Notes: generated by a model not told the origin, from the sequence alone. Positions 9,561-18,447 are shown, counted from the first letter of the stretch. The stretch: DNA of 64,000 nt from Chryseobacterium oleae (GCF_900115055.1 NZ_FOVD01000001.1:620001-684000); one strand, 5' to 3'. Program-made: numbers and translations.

Positions 9561-10763
9561 ATGAAAAATACCAAAATTGCCTCATTACTTTTTGTTTTGT
9601 CTGCAGGAAGTATGATGTTTGCCCAAGATGACTTGATCAACAAATTAAAGAACAATCAATCACAAAATGCTAATTTTCAGTTCACCGCGTTAAAAGACGT
9701 AGGAGCTACTTCAGTAAAAAACCAGGGATCATCCGGAACCTGCTGGAGCTATTCAGGGAATTCTTTCCTTGAATCTGAAATGCAGAGGATGGGTAAAAAA
9801 CCTGTAGATCTGGCTGAAATTTTCACGGCAAGAAATTCTTACCACGATAAAGCTAAATTATTTGTCCTTAACGGCGGAGCGATCAGCTGGGGTGACGGAG
9901 GCGAACTGCACGATGTTATTAATATGTATAAAAAATACGGTGCGGTACCTCAGGATGTGTATACAGGATTAAAATCCGGACAGAGCCTTAATAACTTTAA
10001 GGAAATGCAGGGGAAATTAAAAACAGTTCTGGACAGTCTTGTTCAGGCAAGTTCAAAAGGAAAGCTTTCGGATAACTGGATGGATTCCGTAGATTCAATT
10101 CTGGATGAATATCTTGGAAAAGTGCCCGCTAATTTTACCTACGAAGGAAAAAATTATACACCTAAAACATTCGCTAAGGAAGTTGTAGGAATCAATCCTG
10201 AAGATTATATCGAAATTTCTTCATACAAAGATTACCCGTACTACCAGAAATTCGTAGTTCCGATTCCTGATAACTGGAGCCATGATTCTGACTGGAATGT
10301 TCCGATGAAAGATTTAACAGCAATCATTGACAATGCTGTAAACAAAGGATATTCCGTAGGATGGGCTACAGACGTTTCTGAGCCTTATTTCTCATACAAA
10401 AACGGAGTTGCTTATGTTCCTGATGTGGACCTGGATGGGATCACTGCTGAAAACAAGCAAACGCTGTTCACTGAGCCTAAGAAAGATAAAACTATTACCG
10501 AAGATATGCGTCAGAAAGCGCTTAACAACCTTTCTACCACAGATGATCACGGTATGCATATCGTAGGATTGGCGAAAGATCAGACCGGAAAAGAATATTA
10601 TATGGTTAAAAACTCATGGGGTGTAACCAATGATTTCGAGGGTTATCTTTATGTAACCAGACCTTATGTAGAATACAAATCAACTGCGATCCTTATCCAC
10701 AAGAATGCGGTTCCAAAAAGTATTCTTAAGCAGCTGAAGCCTACTAAAAATATTGGTTTATAA
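9561..10763 (+). CDS. Secreted papain-like (C1, bleomycin hydrolase type) cysteine peptidase
   Basis: I chose ATG 9561 because it starts a signal peptide (MKNTKIASLLFVLSAGSMMF, AQ cleavage); an upstream in-frame start at 9426 adds 45 residues of non-signal-like sequence. The 400-aa product has the C1 catalytic set: NQGSSGTCWSYSG with Cys61, DDHGMHIVGL with His333, and VKNSWG with Asn351. The order Cys-His-Asn and the long insertion before the His fit the bleomycin hydrolase/PepC branch, although those enzymes are normally cytosolic and this one appears exported. It is transcribed away from the sigma-factor cluster and ends in a strong terminator. Two double-glycine leader peptides lie just downstream, but it is not a C39 leader peptidase. 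Confidence 0.9.
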   Translation: MKNTKIASLLFVLSAGSMMFAQDDLINKLKNNQSQNANFQFTALKDVGATSVKNQGSSGTCWSYSGNSFLESEMQRMGKKPVDLAEIFTARNSYHDKAKLFVLNGGAISWGDGGELHDVINMYKKYGAVPQDVYTGLKSGQSLNNFKEMQGKLKTVLDSLVQASSKGKLSDNWMDSVDSILDEYLGKVPANFTYEGKNYTPKTFAKEVVGINPEDYIEISSYKDYPYYQKFVVPIPDNWSHDSDWNVPMKDLTAIIDNAVNKGYSVGWATDVSEPYFSYKNGVAYVPDVDLDGITAENKQTLFTEPKKDKTITEDMRQKALNNLSTTDDHGMHIVGLAKDQTGKEYYMVKNSWGVTNDFEGYLYVTRPYVEYKSTAILIHKNAVPKSILKQLKPTKNIGL

Positions 10764-10818
10764 TACAAAATCACTGTTACCGCTCACTGCGGTAATTTTA
10801 GATATTTAAATCTGTTAA

Positions 10819-10857
10819 AACCGCGCTCCAAAAATTTTGGAGCGCGGTTATTTTTTT
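10819..10857 (+). terminator. Intrinsic terminator after the C1 peptidase
   Basis: A GC-rich stem (AACCGCGCTCC paired with GGAGCGCGGTT, extended by A/T pairs) is followed by a run of T. It separates the peptidase from the leader-peptide genes. Confidence 0.9.
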
Positions 10858-10937
10858 CTACAATCATATTTTTTTATGCAAATATTTCGCTGTGTGGTGA
10901 AAATATTTTACTTTTAATATTCAACAAATTATTACAT

Positions 10938-11096
10938 ATGAAAAATTTAAAGAAATTAGCCAAATCAGATTTAAAGAAAATTAGTGGTGGAATTGCACCA
11001 GACTGTCCGGTAGAAACAACACCATGTTATCATGGTCCTAAAAATGGTATTCCAAGCCATTGGACATGTGAACCGGGGATAGGGTGTCCTAAATAA
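10938..11096 (+). CDS. Double-glycine leader peptide (bacteriocin-like), copy 1
   Basis: This short gene encodes 52 aa starting MKNLKKLAKSDLKKISGG. The leader ends in Gly-Gly, as in peptides cut by C39 peptidase-transporters and in the bacteriocin-like family common in Chryseobacterium. The mature part would be about 34 residues with four Cys and the signature PKNGIPSHWTC. It is paired with a paralogue 90 bases downstream that shares the leader, the Cys pattern and PKNG(I/F)P..W.C. No transporter or modifying enzyme lies nearby. Whether it is an antimicrobial, a signal or something else cannot be told from sequence. Confidence 0.8.
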   Translation: MKNLKKLAKSDLKKISGGIAPDCPVETTPCYHGPKNGIPSHWTCEPGIGCPK

Positions 11097-11185
11097 GATC
11101 AATCAGAATGCATCTCCTTTGTGAAATATATTCTTTTATCTTCCACCCCAAATAAAAATAGTATACACCTAACAAATTATCACCT

Positions 11186-11347
11186 ATGAACAATCTAAAG
11201 AAATTAAAAAAATCAGATTTAAAGGAAATTAATGGCGGAAATGCACCGGAATGTCCAGACGGAACTATTGCCTGCCTTATACCCCCTAAAAATGGATTTC
11301 CAGTACGTTGGAGATGCACTCCTGTTACTGAGGAATGTCCTGATTAA
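11186..11347 (+). CDS. Double-glycine leader peptide (bacteriocin-like), copy 2
   Basis: This 53-aa product starts MNNLKKLKKSDLKEINGG and is a paralogue of the gene at 10938. Both keep four Cys in the predicted mature peptide (CPDGTIAC here) and the segment PKNGFPVRWRCTP, while the rest has diverged. The region before each start is also similar (AACAAATTATnACnTATGAA), consistent with tandem duplication. A terminator follows directly. A frame on the opposite strand over this gene lacks any recognisable features. Confidence 0.8.
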   Translation: MNNLKKLKKSDLKEINGGNAPECPDGTIACLIPPKNGFPVRWRCTPVTEECPD

Positions 11348-11356
11348 CACCAATCA

Positions 11357-11394
11357 AAACCCGCTTCCAGAAGTTCTGAAAGCGGGTTTCTTTT
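11357..11394 (+). terminator. Intrinsic terminator after the tandem leader peptides
   Basis: The stem AAACCCGCTT pairs with AAGCGGGTTT, with an inner CAGAA/TTCTG pairing, followed by CTTTT. The core sequence is almost identical to the terminator at 13170-13202. Confidence 0.85.
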
Positions 11395-11448
11395 AAATAA
11401 ATAGGTGAAAATTAAATATAAATTAAAGAAAATTTGTATTGTGTAAAA

Positions 11449-11555
11449 GTGAGTAGTCAATGGTCAATTTTGCTACACAAGTGAATGATGCCCCCGCCAA
11501 TTCTTTTATAAAATTAAAAATTGACAGCGAAGCGAATTCACAATTGACCATTCAC
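11449..11555. repeat. Intergenic inverted repeat
   Basis: Arms AATGGTCAATT (11459-11469) and AATTGACCATT (11542-11552), with GTGA/TCAC at the outer ends, enclose about 70 bases. It lies between the leader peptides and the OYE gene and resembles a short REP-like element; no gene is visible inside. Confidence 0.7.
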
Positions 11556-11558
11556 CTT

Positions 11559-12620
11559 TTAATACAGTTTCGCCATGCTTTCTGCTGAAAAATCCAAAAG
11601 CTCTTCTGTATTTCCGGTTTTTATTTTTTGAACCCATCGAGGATCCTGTAATAGTGCACGTCCTACGGCTACAAGATCAAATTCCTGATTATCCAGTCTT
11701 CTGATCAGTTCCGTAAGGTCTGCTTTCTCTGTTCCCTGTCCTGCGAAGGCACTCATGAAGTCTCCTTTCAATCCTACAGAACCTACCGTGATTGTTGGCT
11801 GTCCTGTAATTTTTTTAGCCCAACCTGCAAAATTTAAGTCAGAACCTTCAAATTCCGGTTCCCAGAAACGACGCTGTGAACAGTGGAAAATATCCACTCC
11901 GGCTTCTTTTAACGGCAGTAACCATTCTTCCATTTCAGTTGGATTGGCAGTTAATCTGCTGCTGTAATCCTGCTGCTTCCATTGTGAAAGACGAAGAATA
12001 ATTGTGAAATCCTCTCCTACTGCAGCTCTGATGGCTTTAACCACATCTACTGCGAAACGGTTTCTTTCTTTGATGGTTTTTCCACCGTATTCATCGGTTC
12101 TGGTATTGGTTACTTCCCAAAAGAACTGATCGATAAGGTAACCGTGTGCACCATGAATTTCAAGGCAGTCGAAACCAAGATCTTTTGCAGATTTTGCAGA
12201 AGCCGCGAACTGAGCAATCGTATCCTGAATATCTTCTAAAGTCATGGTAGAAGCTTTCTCCATTGGAGCCAGCGGATAGTCTTCGGACGATCTCGTATCT
12301 CCTACGTGCCAGATCTGAGGCCCCATTTTTCCGCCATGCTGATGAACAGCATTGATCACGTTTTTCCAGCCTGCCAGTGCTTCATTTCCGTAGAAGTCCG
12401 GGATGTTCTGCATATTTTTGGAAGCTGTTCTGTTGATCACGGTTCCTTCAGAAAGAATTAATCCAACGTCGGAAGCGGCTCTTCTTGCATAATATTCTGC
12501 GATATTTTGAGTAGGAACTCCATTATCAGACTGTGCTCTGGTCATAGGTGCCATTACGATTCTGTTTTTAAGTTCCAGGTTTTTGTAAACAAAAGGTTTA
12601 AATAATGATTCTGTGCTCAT
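11559..12620 (-). CDS. Old Yellow Enzyme family alkene reductase (NADH:flavin oxidoreductase)
   Basis: This 353-aa TIM-barrel flavoprotein matches the OYE family over its full length. Visible landmarks are LKNRIVMAPMTRAQSDNGVP at the N-terminus (FMN site), QIWHVGDT, the His/Asn-type substrate region LEIHGAHGYLIDQFFWEVTN, RLSQWKQQDY, and the C-terminal FMN phosphate loop (VGRALLQDPRWVQKI). Such enzymes reduce activated C=C bonds with NAD(P)H in the cytosol and often respond to electrophile stress. It is divergent from an HxlR regulator with 124 bases between, containing repeated GTAACTT motifs, so regulation by that protein is likely. Confidence 0.95.
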   Translation of the reverse strand: MSTESLFKPFVYKNLELKNRIVMAPMTRAQSDNGVPTQNIAEYYARRAASDVGLILSEGTVINRTASKNMQNIPDFYGNEALAGWKNVINAVHQHGGKMGPQIWHVGDTRSSEDYPLAPMEKASTMTLEDIQDTIAQFAASAKSAKDLGFDCLEIHGAHGYLIDQFFWEVTNTRTDEYGGKTIKERNRFAVDVVKAIRAAVGEDFTIILRLSQWKQQDYSSRLTANPTEMEEWLLPLKEAGVDIFHCSQRRFWEPEFEGSDLNFAGWAKKITGQPTITVGSVGLKGDFMSAFAGQGTEKADLTELIRRLDNQEFDLVAVGRALLQDPRWVQKIKTGNTEELLDFSAESMAKLY

Positions 12621-12652
12621 TTTTAAATGGGTATTTTATAATTGTTACACAA

Positions 12653-12739
12653 AGTAACTAATAATAGTTCGTATTTGTATCTCTTGTCAGAAAAAAGTGG
12701 TAACTTCGCAGTAACTTACATTAGTAACTTAAAAGTAAC
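12653..12739. promoter_or_regulatory. Putative HxlR operator: repeated GTAACTT motifs
   Basis: Five (A/G)GTAAC motifs occur in the divergent OYE/hxlR spacer, at 12653, 12699, 12710, 12723 and 12734. The last four are spaced 11-13 bases apart, about one helical turn each. This spacing on one DNA face is typical of a regulator binding several sites. Assignment to the adjacent HxlR protein is inference. Confidence 0.6.
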
Positions 12740-12744
12740 AACGA

Positions 12745-13131
12745 ATGGTAAAGAGTGAACTGATGAAATACAGCTGTCCTCTGGGCAAAGCAATGTCTGC
12801 CCTAGGAAGCAAGTGGAAACCAATCATTGTATTGGTTATAAAAGACCGTAAACTTCGATTTGGAGAACTTGCCGTACGGATTAATGTCATCTCGAGAAAA
12901 GTACTGACCGACCAGTTAAAAGAAATGCAAAATGACGGGTTGATTATCAGAGAAGAGTTCAAAGAACTTCCTCCAAGGGTTGAATATTCGTTGACAGAAA
13001 AGGGGTTGGCATTGTTGCCTATTTTATATTTGCTGGAAGAGTGGGAAGCGAAGTTTGATAATAAGGAAGTACAATATGATAAGGACTGTAATGTGCTTAA
13101 TAATAAAATGAAAAAAGCTGCTGAAGCCTGA
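12745..13131 (+). CDS. HxlR-family winged-helix transcriptional regulator
   Basis: The 128-aa protein shows the HxlR signature: YSCPLGKAMSALGSKWKPII near the N-terminus, FGELAVRINVISRKVLTDQL as recognition helix region, DGLIIREEF and VEYSLTEKGLALLPIL as the wing. The Cys at residue 11 is the position used for redox or electrophile sensing in some HxlR proteins such as HypR and YodB. Divergence from an alkene reductase suggests it senses electrophilic compounds and controls detoxification. That role is inferred. Confidence 0.93.
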   Translation: MVKSELMKYSCPLGKAMSALGSKWKPIIVLVIKDRKLRFGELAVRINVISRKVLTDQLKEMQNDGLIIREEFKELPPRVEYSLTEKGLALLPILYLLEEWEAKFDNKEVQYDKDCNVLNNKMKKAAEA

Positions 13132-13169
13132 TTTTATTTTCCATTTATGAGTATAAAAAATAAATATAA

Positions 13170-13202
13170 AAACCGCTTCCAGAAATTCTGAAAGCGGCTT
13201 TA
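13170..13202. terminator. Bidirectional terminator between hxlR-type gene and E1 gene
   Basis: The stem AAACCGCTT/AAGCGGCTTT with inner CAGAA/TTCTG has T-rich tails on both sides. It lies between convergent genes and shares its core with the terminator at 11357. Confidence 0.85.
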
Positions 13203-13220
13203 TTTTATCTAAAATCCCAA

Positions 13221-15653
13221 TTAGAATATCGCAGGATATTTCTGAGGGTTTGTTTCATTGAACATCGCGTAGATTCTTTCTACCATATCATCTGAAGATG
13301 GCTTGCTGAAGTAATCTCCGTCACTTGCATAAGCAGGTCTGTGATCGTTGGCAGCAATCGTCAACGGATCTGAATCCAGGTATCTGAATGCTTTCTGCTT
13401 CTCAAGGATTTGCTGAAGAATAAACGCTGAAGTACCGCCTTCCACATCTTCGTCGATTACGACTAATCTGTTGGTTCTTTTCACGCTTTCGGCAATTTCG
13501 TTTGTTAAATCGAATGGAATTAAAGACTGAACGTCAATAACTTCTGCAGAGATTCCTAATTTTTCAAGTTCTTCCGCTGCATCCATTACAATTCTCCATG
13601 TAGAACCGTAAGTCACTAGAGTAACATCTTTTCCTTCTTTCGTTACTTCAATTTTTCCGACAGGAACAGTGAATTCACCTAAGTTATCAGGTTGTTTTTC
13701 TTTTAATCTGTATCCGTTCAGACATTCAACAATAACAGCAGGATCATCACTTTGAAGCATCGTGTTGTAGAATCCGGCAGCTTTTGTCAGGTTTCTTGGT
13801 ACCAATACCAAAATACCTTTAGAAAGGTTCAGGATTCCCGCCATTGGAGAACCTGAGTGCCATACACCTTCTAGTCTGTGACCTCTTGTTCTGATGATTA
13901 CAGGTGCTTTCTGACCGCCTTTTGTTCTGTACTGAACAGTCGCTAAGTCATCACTCATTCCCTGTAAACAGTATAGAATATAATCTAAGTACTGGATCTC
14001 AGCAATAGGTCTCAAACCTCTCATCGCCATACCAATACCCTGGCCAAGAATGGTAGCTTCACGGATTCCGGTATCTGCTACACGTACATCACCGTATTTT
14101 TCCTGCATTCCTTCCAGCCCCTGGTTCACGTCACCGATATTTCCGGCATCTTCACCAAATACTAAAGTTTCAGGATATTTTTCGAAAATTTTGTCAAAAT
14201 TATTTCTTACTACCACTCTTCCGTCTACTTCTTCAGAATTTTCTGAGAACACAGGAGCGATTTCTTTTACGTTTTCAGCTTTCCACTGAGACTGAGAATA
14301 TAAGTGGGAAGAATAGTTGTCTTTTTCTATTTCAAAAACTTCATTGTATTTCTGCATCAATTGGGTTCTTTCCGCAGAATTCGCTCCTCTTGTAGCCAAT
14401 AAAGCTTTTCTTATCAGGTGGAAAACATCTTTTTTCGCTTTGGAAACCAATTTGTTGAACTGACTGATATAGCCTTCAATTTCAGCATTCTGACCTTTAA
14501 GATTTTCTACTAACGGAAGAACAGACTGAATAAGATCCGTAATGGTTTTCTGATAATTTTCCCAGGCATTTTTCTGCCCTGCTTTTACTATTTTTTTTGC
14601 TTCTTCATCTATAGCATCCAATTCTTCAACAGAAGCAATAATTTCTTCTTTTCCTTCAATTTCGATTGAATAATTTAAAACCCATTCTCTGAATTTTACC
14701 AATCCATCAAACTGAGATTCCCATGACAAACGCTCTTCATTTTTATATCTCTCATGAGATCCTGAAGTAGAGTGACCCTGAGGTTGTGTTACTTCAATGA
14801 CATGAACCACTACAGGAACACTTTCCATTCTTGCAAACTGCTCTGCTCTTGCATAAGCATCCAATAATGCAGGATAATCCCATGCTTTCACCTGAATGAT
14901 TTCACATCCCTGGTTCTCCCCTTCTTTTCTTTGGAAACCGCTTAACATTTCTGCAATGTCAGCTTTTGCTCTCTGATTTTTAGTAGGAACAGAAATTCCG
15001 TACCCGTCATCCCAGATAGAAACAATCATAGGAACCTGAAGCGCACATGCTGCATTCAATGTTTCCCAGAAATGTCCTTCTGCAGTAGACGCATCCCCAA
15101 TGGTTCCGAAAGCAATTTCGTTACCTTCTTTAGAGAACTTCTCAGAACTTTCAAATTTTACACTTTTATACACTTTAGAAGCCTGAGCCAGTCCTAATAA
15201 TCTAGGCATCTGTCCTGCAGTAGGAGAAATATCTGAAGAGATATTTTTCTGTGCCATAAGATCTTTCCAGCTTCCGTCTTCATTTAAACTTCTTGTAGCG
15301 AAGTGTCCGTTCATCTGTCTTCCTGCGGATGCCGGCTCTCTTTCCACGCTTGTATCTGCATAAAGCTGTGCGAAAAAGCTTTCAACCGTTAAAGCATCTG
15401 CTGCCAATGCAAAAGTCTGATCCCTGTAATATCCTGAACGGAAGTCTCCATTTCTGAAAACTTTCGCCATCGCAAGCTGAGGAAGTTCTTTACCATCCCC
15501 AAAAATTCCGAATTTAGCTTTTCCTGTAAGCACTTCTCTTCTTCCAAGATAAGACATCTCGCGCGATATCCTTCCTAATCTATAATCCTCAAGTATCTGA
15601 TTTTTAAAATCATGGAAAGAAATTTGCTGTGTTTCAATATAGGTTGTCTGCAT
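13221..15653 (-). CDS. Fused E1 alpha/beta 2-oxoacid dehydrogenase (thiamine-diphosphate enzyme)
   Basis: From ATG 15651-15653 the product is 810 aa; a frame 10 residues longer has no support. The N-terminal half is E1-alpha like, with a thiamine-diphosphate segment GDASTAEGHFWETLNAACAL followed by WDDGYGISVPT. The C-terminal half is E1-beta like (VFGEDAGNIGDVNQGLEGMQ, GIGMAMRGLRPIAEIQYLDY, RTRGHRLEGVWHSGSPMAG). Fusions of this kind in Bacteroidota are annotated as branched-chain or related 2-oxoacid dehydrogenase E1, giving acyl-CoA with E2 and E3. No E2 or E3 gene is in the window, so they must be encoded elsewhere. The exact oxoacid is not determined. Confidence 0.93.
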   Translation of the reverse strand: MQTTYIETQQISFHDFKNQILEDYRLGRISREMSYLGRREVLTGKAKFGIFGDGKELPQLAMAKVFRNGDFRSGYYRDQTFALAADALTVESFFAQLYADTSVEREPASAGRQMNGHFATRSLNEDGSWKDLMAQKNISSDISPTAGQMPRLLGLAQASKVYKSVKFESSEKFSKEGNEIAFGTIGDASTAEGHFWETLNAACALQVPMIVSIWDDGYGISVPTKNQRAKADIAEMLSGFQRKEGENQGCEIIQVKAWDYPALLDAYARAEQFARMESVPVVVHVIEVTQPQGHSTSGSHERYKNEERLSWESQFDGLVKFREWVLNYSIEIEGKEEIIASVEELDAIDEEAKKIVKAGQKNAWENYQKTITDLIQSVLPLVENLKGQNAEIEGYISQFNKLVSKAKKDVFHLIRKALLATRGANSAERTQLMQKYNEVFEIEKDNYSSHLYSQSQWKAENVKEIAPVFSENSEEVDGRVVVRNNFDKIFEKYPETLVFGEDAGNIGDVNQGLEGMQEKYGDVRVADTGIREATILGQGIGMAMRGLRPIAEIQYLDYILYCLQGMSDDLATVQYRTKGGQKAPVIIRTRGHRLEGVWHSGSPMAGILNLSKGILVLVPRNLTKAAGFYNTMLQSDDPAVIVECLNGYRLKEKQPDNLGEFTVPVGKIEVTKEGKDVTLVTYGSTWRIVMDAAEELEKLGISAEVIDVQSLIPFDLTNEIAESVKRTNRLVVIDEDVEGGTSAFILQQILEKQKAFRYLDSDPLTIAANDHRPAYASDGDYFSKPSSDDMVERIYAMFNETNPQKYPAIF

Positions 15654-15787
15654 AGCTAGATATAAAAGTTTTTTATTCTTCAAGTATGGCGCTAATATAC
15701 AATTTTTAAATTAATTTTAATTTTCAATAATCTTTTTTAAAAATTTGATAATAAAAAAATAGTGTTTTATATTGTAAAAAATTGTAA

Positions 15788-16084
15788 ATGATGGAAAAAA
15801 AGTCGCCCCATATCCTGAATGCATCGAGCAACCTTTTAGGTTTTTCCCTGATTATCATCACCTCGCTTAAAATCACTAAAATCAGTGCCAATACACATCT
15901 GGATGAATTTGCAGGTCTTTCCTGCCTGTTGTTTGCCTGCAGTTGTTTCTTTTCCTTTCTGGCTATCCGTACAAAAAACGAAAGGAGAGAAATAAAATAT
16001 GAGACTATTGCGGATTATTTATTTTTAACTGCTTTATTTTGTATAGTTCTAGCCGTTATAATTGTAACCATTAAAATAATCTAA
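15788..16084 (+). CDS. Small membrane protein of unknown function
   Basis: The 98-aa product (a start at 15791 is equally possible) has three hydrophobic stretches: LLGFSLIIITSL, LSCLLFACSCFFSFLAI and LFLTALFCIVLAVIIVTIKI. I recognise no family. The gene is divergent from the E1 gene and followed by a 500-base gene-free stretch. Length, codon use and hydrophobic pattern support a real inner-membrane protein. Confidence 0.65.
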   Translation: MMEKKSPHILNASSNLLGFSLIIITSLKITKISANTHLDEFAGLSCLLFACSCFFSFLAIRTKNERREIKYETIADYLFLTALFCIVLAVIIVTIKII

Positions 16085-16591
16085 GCCAATTTATATTTTA
16101 AAACAAAATACTAAATTTCTGAATTCTGAAAGGCTTCAAAAATAAGTTTAATAAAATAATCTCCAAACCTAAACAAAATACGGAATAAGATTTCTGACCA
16201 GACTGGTGAAAAAAACATGTGAAAAGCAAGATTTCTGGTGATTATTTTTGGCGAAATCACATCAATACCCCAAAAAATGAGTTTTATAATTTCTTTAAAA
16301 AATTAAATACTAAATATTATATTCTCAATATTCTACAGTTTAATTTATATCGTATTTATTTTGCAATCAATAACCTAGCTTTAGCCTAAAAACGTCAAAA
16401 ATAGACAATTTTAAAACGTTTTTAATTTAAAATTTTAATTAAAAATCAATCAAAAACATATTATTTAAACCAAAACAATAAATTATAAATAAAAAACAGA
16501 TAAAATAATTAACAATTATCCATAATTGAATTTTATTCTATACATTTAATAGTGAAAAAATCACGTCATGTTGAATTAAAATAAAATTCTT
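16085..16591. other. AT-rich gene-free region
   Basis: About 500 bases of very AT-rich DNA without a convincing reading frame on either strand, hairpin or copy of the repeats found elsewhere in the window. It probably holds the promoter of the gene at 16592, but no clear TAnnTTTG element with a spaced TTG was found. Confidence 0.5.
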
Positions 16592-17398
16592 ATGAAAAAA
16601 ATTACTTTTGTTGTGATAATTTTCATGATTTTCACAACTCATTCATCACAGATCGGGATTCATACCAGCAATCCTCAGGCGAGTTTCCATATAGACGGAG
16701 CAAAAGACAATGTAGGAACGGGCATTCCGACATTAGCTCAACAGTCTAATGATGCTGTAATCACTTCTTTGGGCAGAGCAGGACTGGGAACTCTTACTCC
16801 AACCGAGAAGCTGGACCTTTTTTCAGGCAATGCCCGTATCCGTGAAATCAATAGTAATATTGGAATAGCTGGTACGGACAGAGTGGTAGTTGCAGATTCA
16901 GAAGGCATACTGAAAACAATCGGATTTGGAGCTTATTCTTTGTTTCATGCCAGACTATCTGTTGACCAGACTATTTCAAATGTATCAGTAGCAACACTAA
17001 TATTTGCAAATCCTTTAACCACTTCATCACTGTATTCTTATAACACCGGAAATGGAGTTCTTACATTTAATCAGGCAGGAAACTATCTGATCACTTTGCA
17101 GGCCAGTTTTGCTAACATTTCTGAAGGAGAACAACTGGTTTTGGGAATACGTCCGTTTCCTGATGCCAATTATTTAGGAAGAGGGAGCCATTACGCTGGT
17201 TTTGGTACTCCTACGGTGGATGCCAACAGCAGGATTGGAGAACTGATGAGTTATACCACAATGATTATTGTTCCTACCCCAGGGTACCAGATTCGCTTTA
17301 CTGTAACTGCTACAGGAGTCAGCAGTGTAATTCTTTCAGACGAAATAGGCCCTACAGGAAGCGGAAATGTTACGAATGTAACCATACAGAAAATATAA
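16592..17398 (+). CDS. Secreted surface-type protein with tail-fibre-like N-terminus and C1q/TNF-like end
   Basis: The 268-aa protein has a signal peptide (MKKITFVVIIFMIFTTHSSQ). It continues with IGIHTSNPQASFHIDGA, a motif widespread in secreted Flavobacteriia proteins and resembling phage tail-fibre head domains. The C-terminal part (FNQAGNYLITLQASF, then GELMSYTTMIIVPTPGYQIR) looks like a jelly-roll of the C1q/TNF type. No catalytic residues are recognised. A role as an extracellular adhesin or structural protein is inference from the fold. Confidence 0.75.
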   Translation: MKKITFVVIIFMIFTTHSSQIGIHTSNPQASFHIDGAKDNVGTGIPTLAQQSNDAVITSLGRAGLGTLTPTEKLDLFSGNARIREINSNIGIAGTDRVVVADSEGILKTIGFGAYSLFHARLSVDQTISNVSVATLIFANPLTTSSLYSYNTGNGVLTFNQAGNYLITLQASFANISEGEQLVLGIRPFPDANYLGRGSHYAGFGTPTVDANSRIGELMSYTTMIIVPTPGYQIRFTVTATGVSSVILSDEIGPTGSGNVTNVTIQKI

Positions 17399-17418
17399 AT
17401 GTATCGTTTATATCAAAA

Positions 17419-17456
17419 AAAATCTGAGTGCTTTGGGGCATTCAGATTTTTTATTT
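17419..17456. terminator. Terminator between convergent genes
   Basis: AATCTGAGTGC pairs with GCATTCAGATT around TTTGGG, flanked by A-rich and T-rich runs. It serves the gene ending at 17398 and probably also the polyprenyl synthase on the other strand. Confidence 0.85.
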
Positions 17457-17472
17457 ATGGTAATTTGTCGTT

Positions 17473-18447
17473 CTAAAATTTTCGTTCAATCACGTAATCC
17501 AGCATACTATGGAGTGATTTTTTGGCTTCTGAGTCGGGAAACTCATTAAGAATGTCTTTAGCCTTCTGCTGGAAATCTTTCATCACTTGAATCGCGTAAT
17601 CCATGCCTCCGGAATTCTTGACAAAGTCTATCAGCTCCTTCACACGTTTCGGGTCGTTATTGTAACGTTTAATGGTGTTGAAATAATATTTTCTTTCTTT
17701 TTCACCCGCCATTTTTAAAGTATGGATGAGAGGAAGGGTCATTTTCTGCTCCTTAATATCAATCCCTACAGGTTTTCCGATGACATTGGAACTTAAATAA
17801 TCGAAAAGGTCGTCTTTGATCTGGAAGGCCATTCCGGTGTAGGTTCCGAAGTTCATCATCTTTTTGGCAAGATCTTCATCGGCATTATTGGAAAGAACAC
17901 CTATTTCGCAGCATGCCGCAATCAGTGTTGCTGTTTTCTGACGGATAATTTCGTAGTAAACATCCTCGGTAATATCCAGCTTTCTTGCCTTTTCAAGCTG
18001 AAGAAGCTCACCTTCAGACATTTCACGAATAGTTCTTGAGATCACACCCAGAAGGTCGTAATCTTTGTGGTCTGTAGAAAGTAATACTGATTTTGATAAA
18101 AGATAATCGCCTACCAATACCGCAATTTTATTCTTCCACAAAGCATTGATTGAAAAGAAATTACGTCGTTTAAAACTTTCATCAACGACATCATCATGAA
18201 CCAGAGTTGCAGTATGAATCAATTCTATCATGGAAGCTCCACGGTACGTTTTCTCATTAACCTCTCCTACCAGTTTTGCGCAGAGAAATACGAACATGGG
18301 ACGCATCTGCTTACCTTTGGTCGTAACAATAAAACGGGTTACTTTATCCAATAAAGGCACTTTACTCTGCATCGATTCATAAAACTTCTGCTCGAAAAGT
18401 TTCATTTCCTCATTGATCGGTCGTTTGATTTCTTCTACGATGTTCAC
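17473..18447 (-). CDS. Trans-polyprenyl diphosphate synthase (menaquinone side chain)
   Basis: The 324-aa protein has both Asp-rich motifs of the isoprenyl synthase family: LVHDDVVDE (first, substrate Mg binding) and IKDDLFDY (second). It also has KGKQMRPMFVFLCAKL for the isopentenyl-PP site and VGDYLLSKSVLLS. The family adds isopentenyl units to make hexa- to octaprenyl chains; in this lineage the product would go to menaquinone. Chain length cannot be read reliably. A TATATTTG box on the minus strand at 18545-18552 may mark its promoter. Confidence 0.95.
   Translation of the reverse strand: MNIVEEIKRPINEEMKLFEQKFYESMQSKVPLLDKVTRFIVTTKGKQMRPMFVFLCAKLVGEVNEKTYRGASMIELIHTATLVHDDVVDESFKRRNFFSINALWKNKIAVLVGDYLLSKSVLLSTDHKDYDLLGVISRTIREMSEGELLQLEKARKLDITEDVYYEIIRQKTATLIAACCEIGVLSNNADEDLAKKMMNFGTYTGMAFQIKDDLFDYLSSNVIGKPVGIDIKEQKMTLPLIHTLKMAGEKERKYYFNTIKRYNNDPKRVKELIDFVKNSGGMDYAIQVMKDFQQKAKDILNEFPDSEAKKSLHSMLDYVIERKF

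Noticed and set aside
9561-11347. The C1 peptidase as a dedicated leader peptidase for the tandem peptides
   Set aside because: Its motifs fit the bleomycin-hydrolase branch, not C39, and a strong terminator separates it from the peptide genes.
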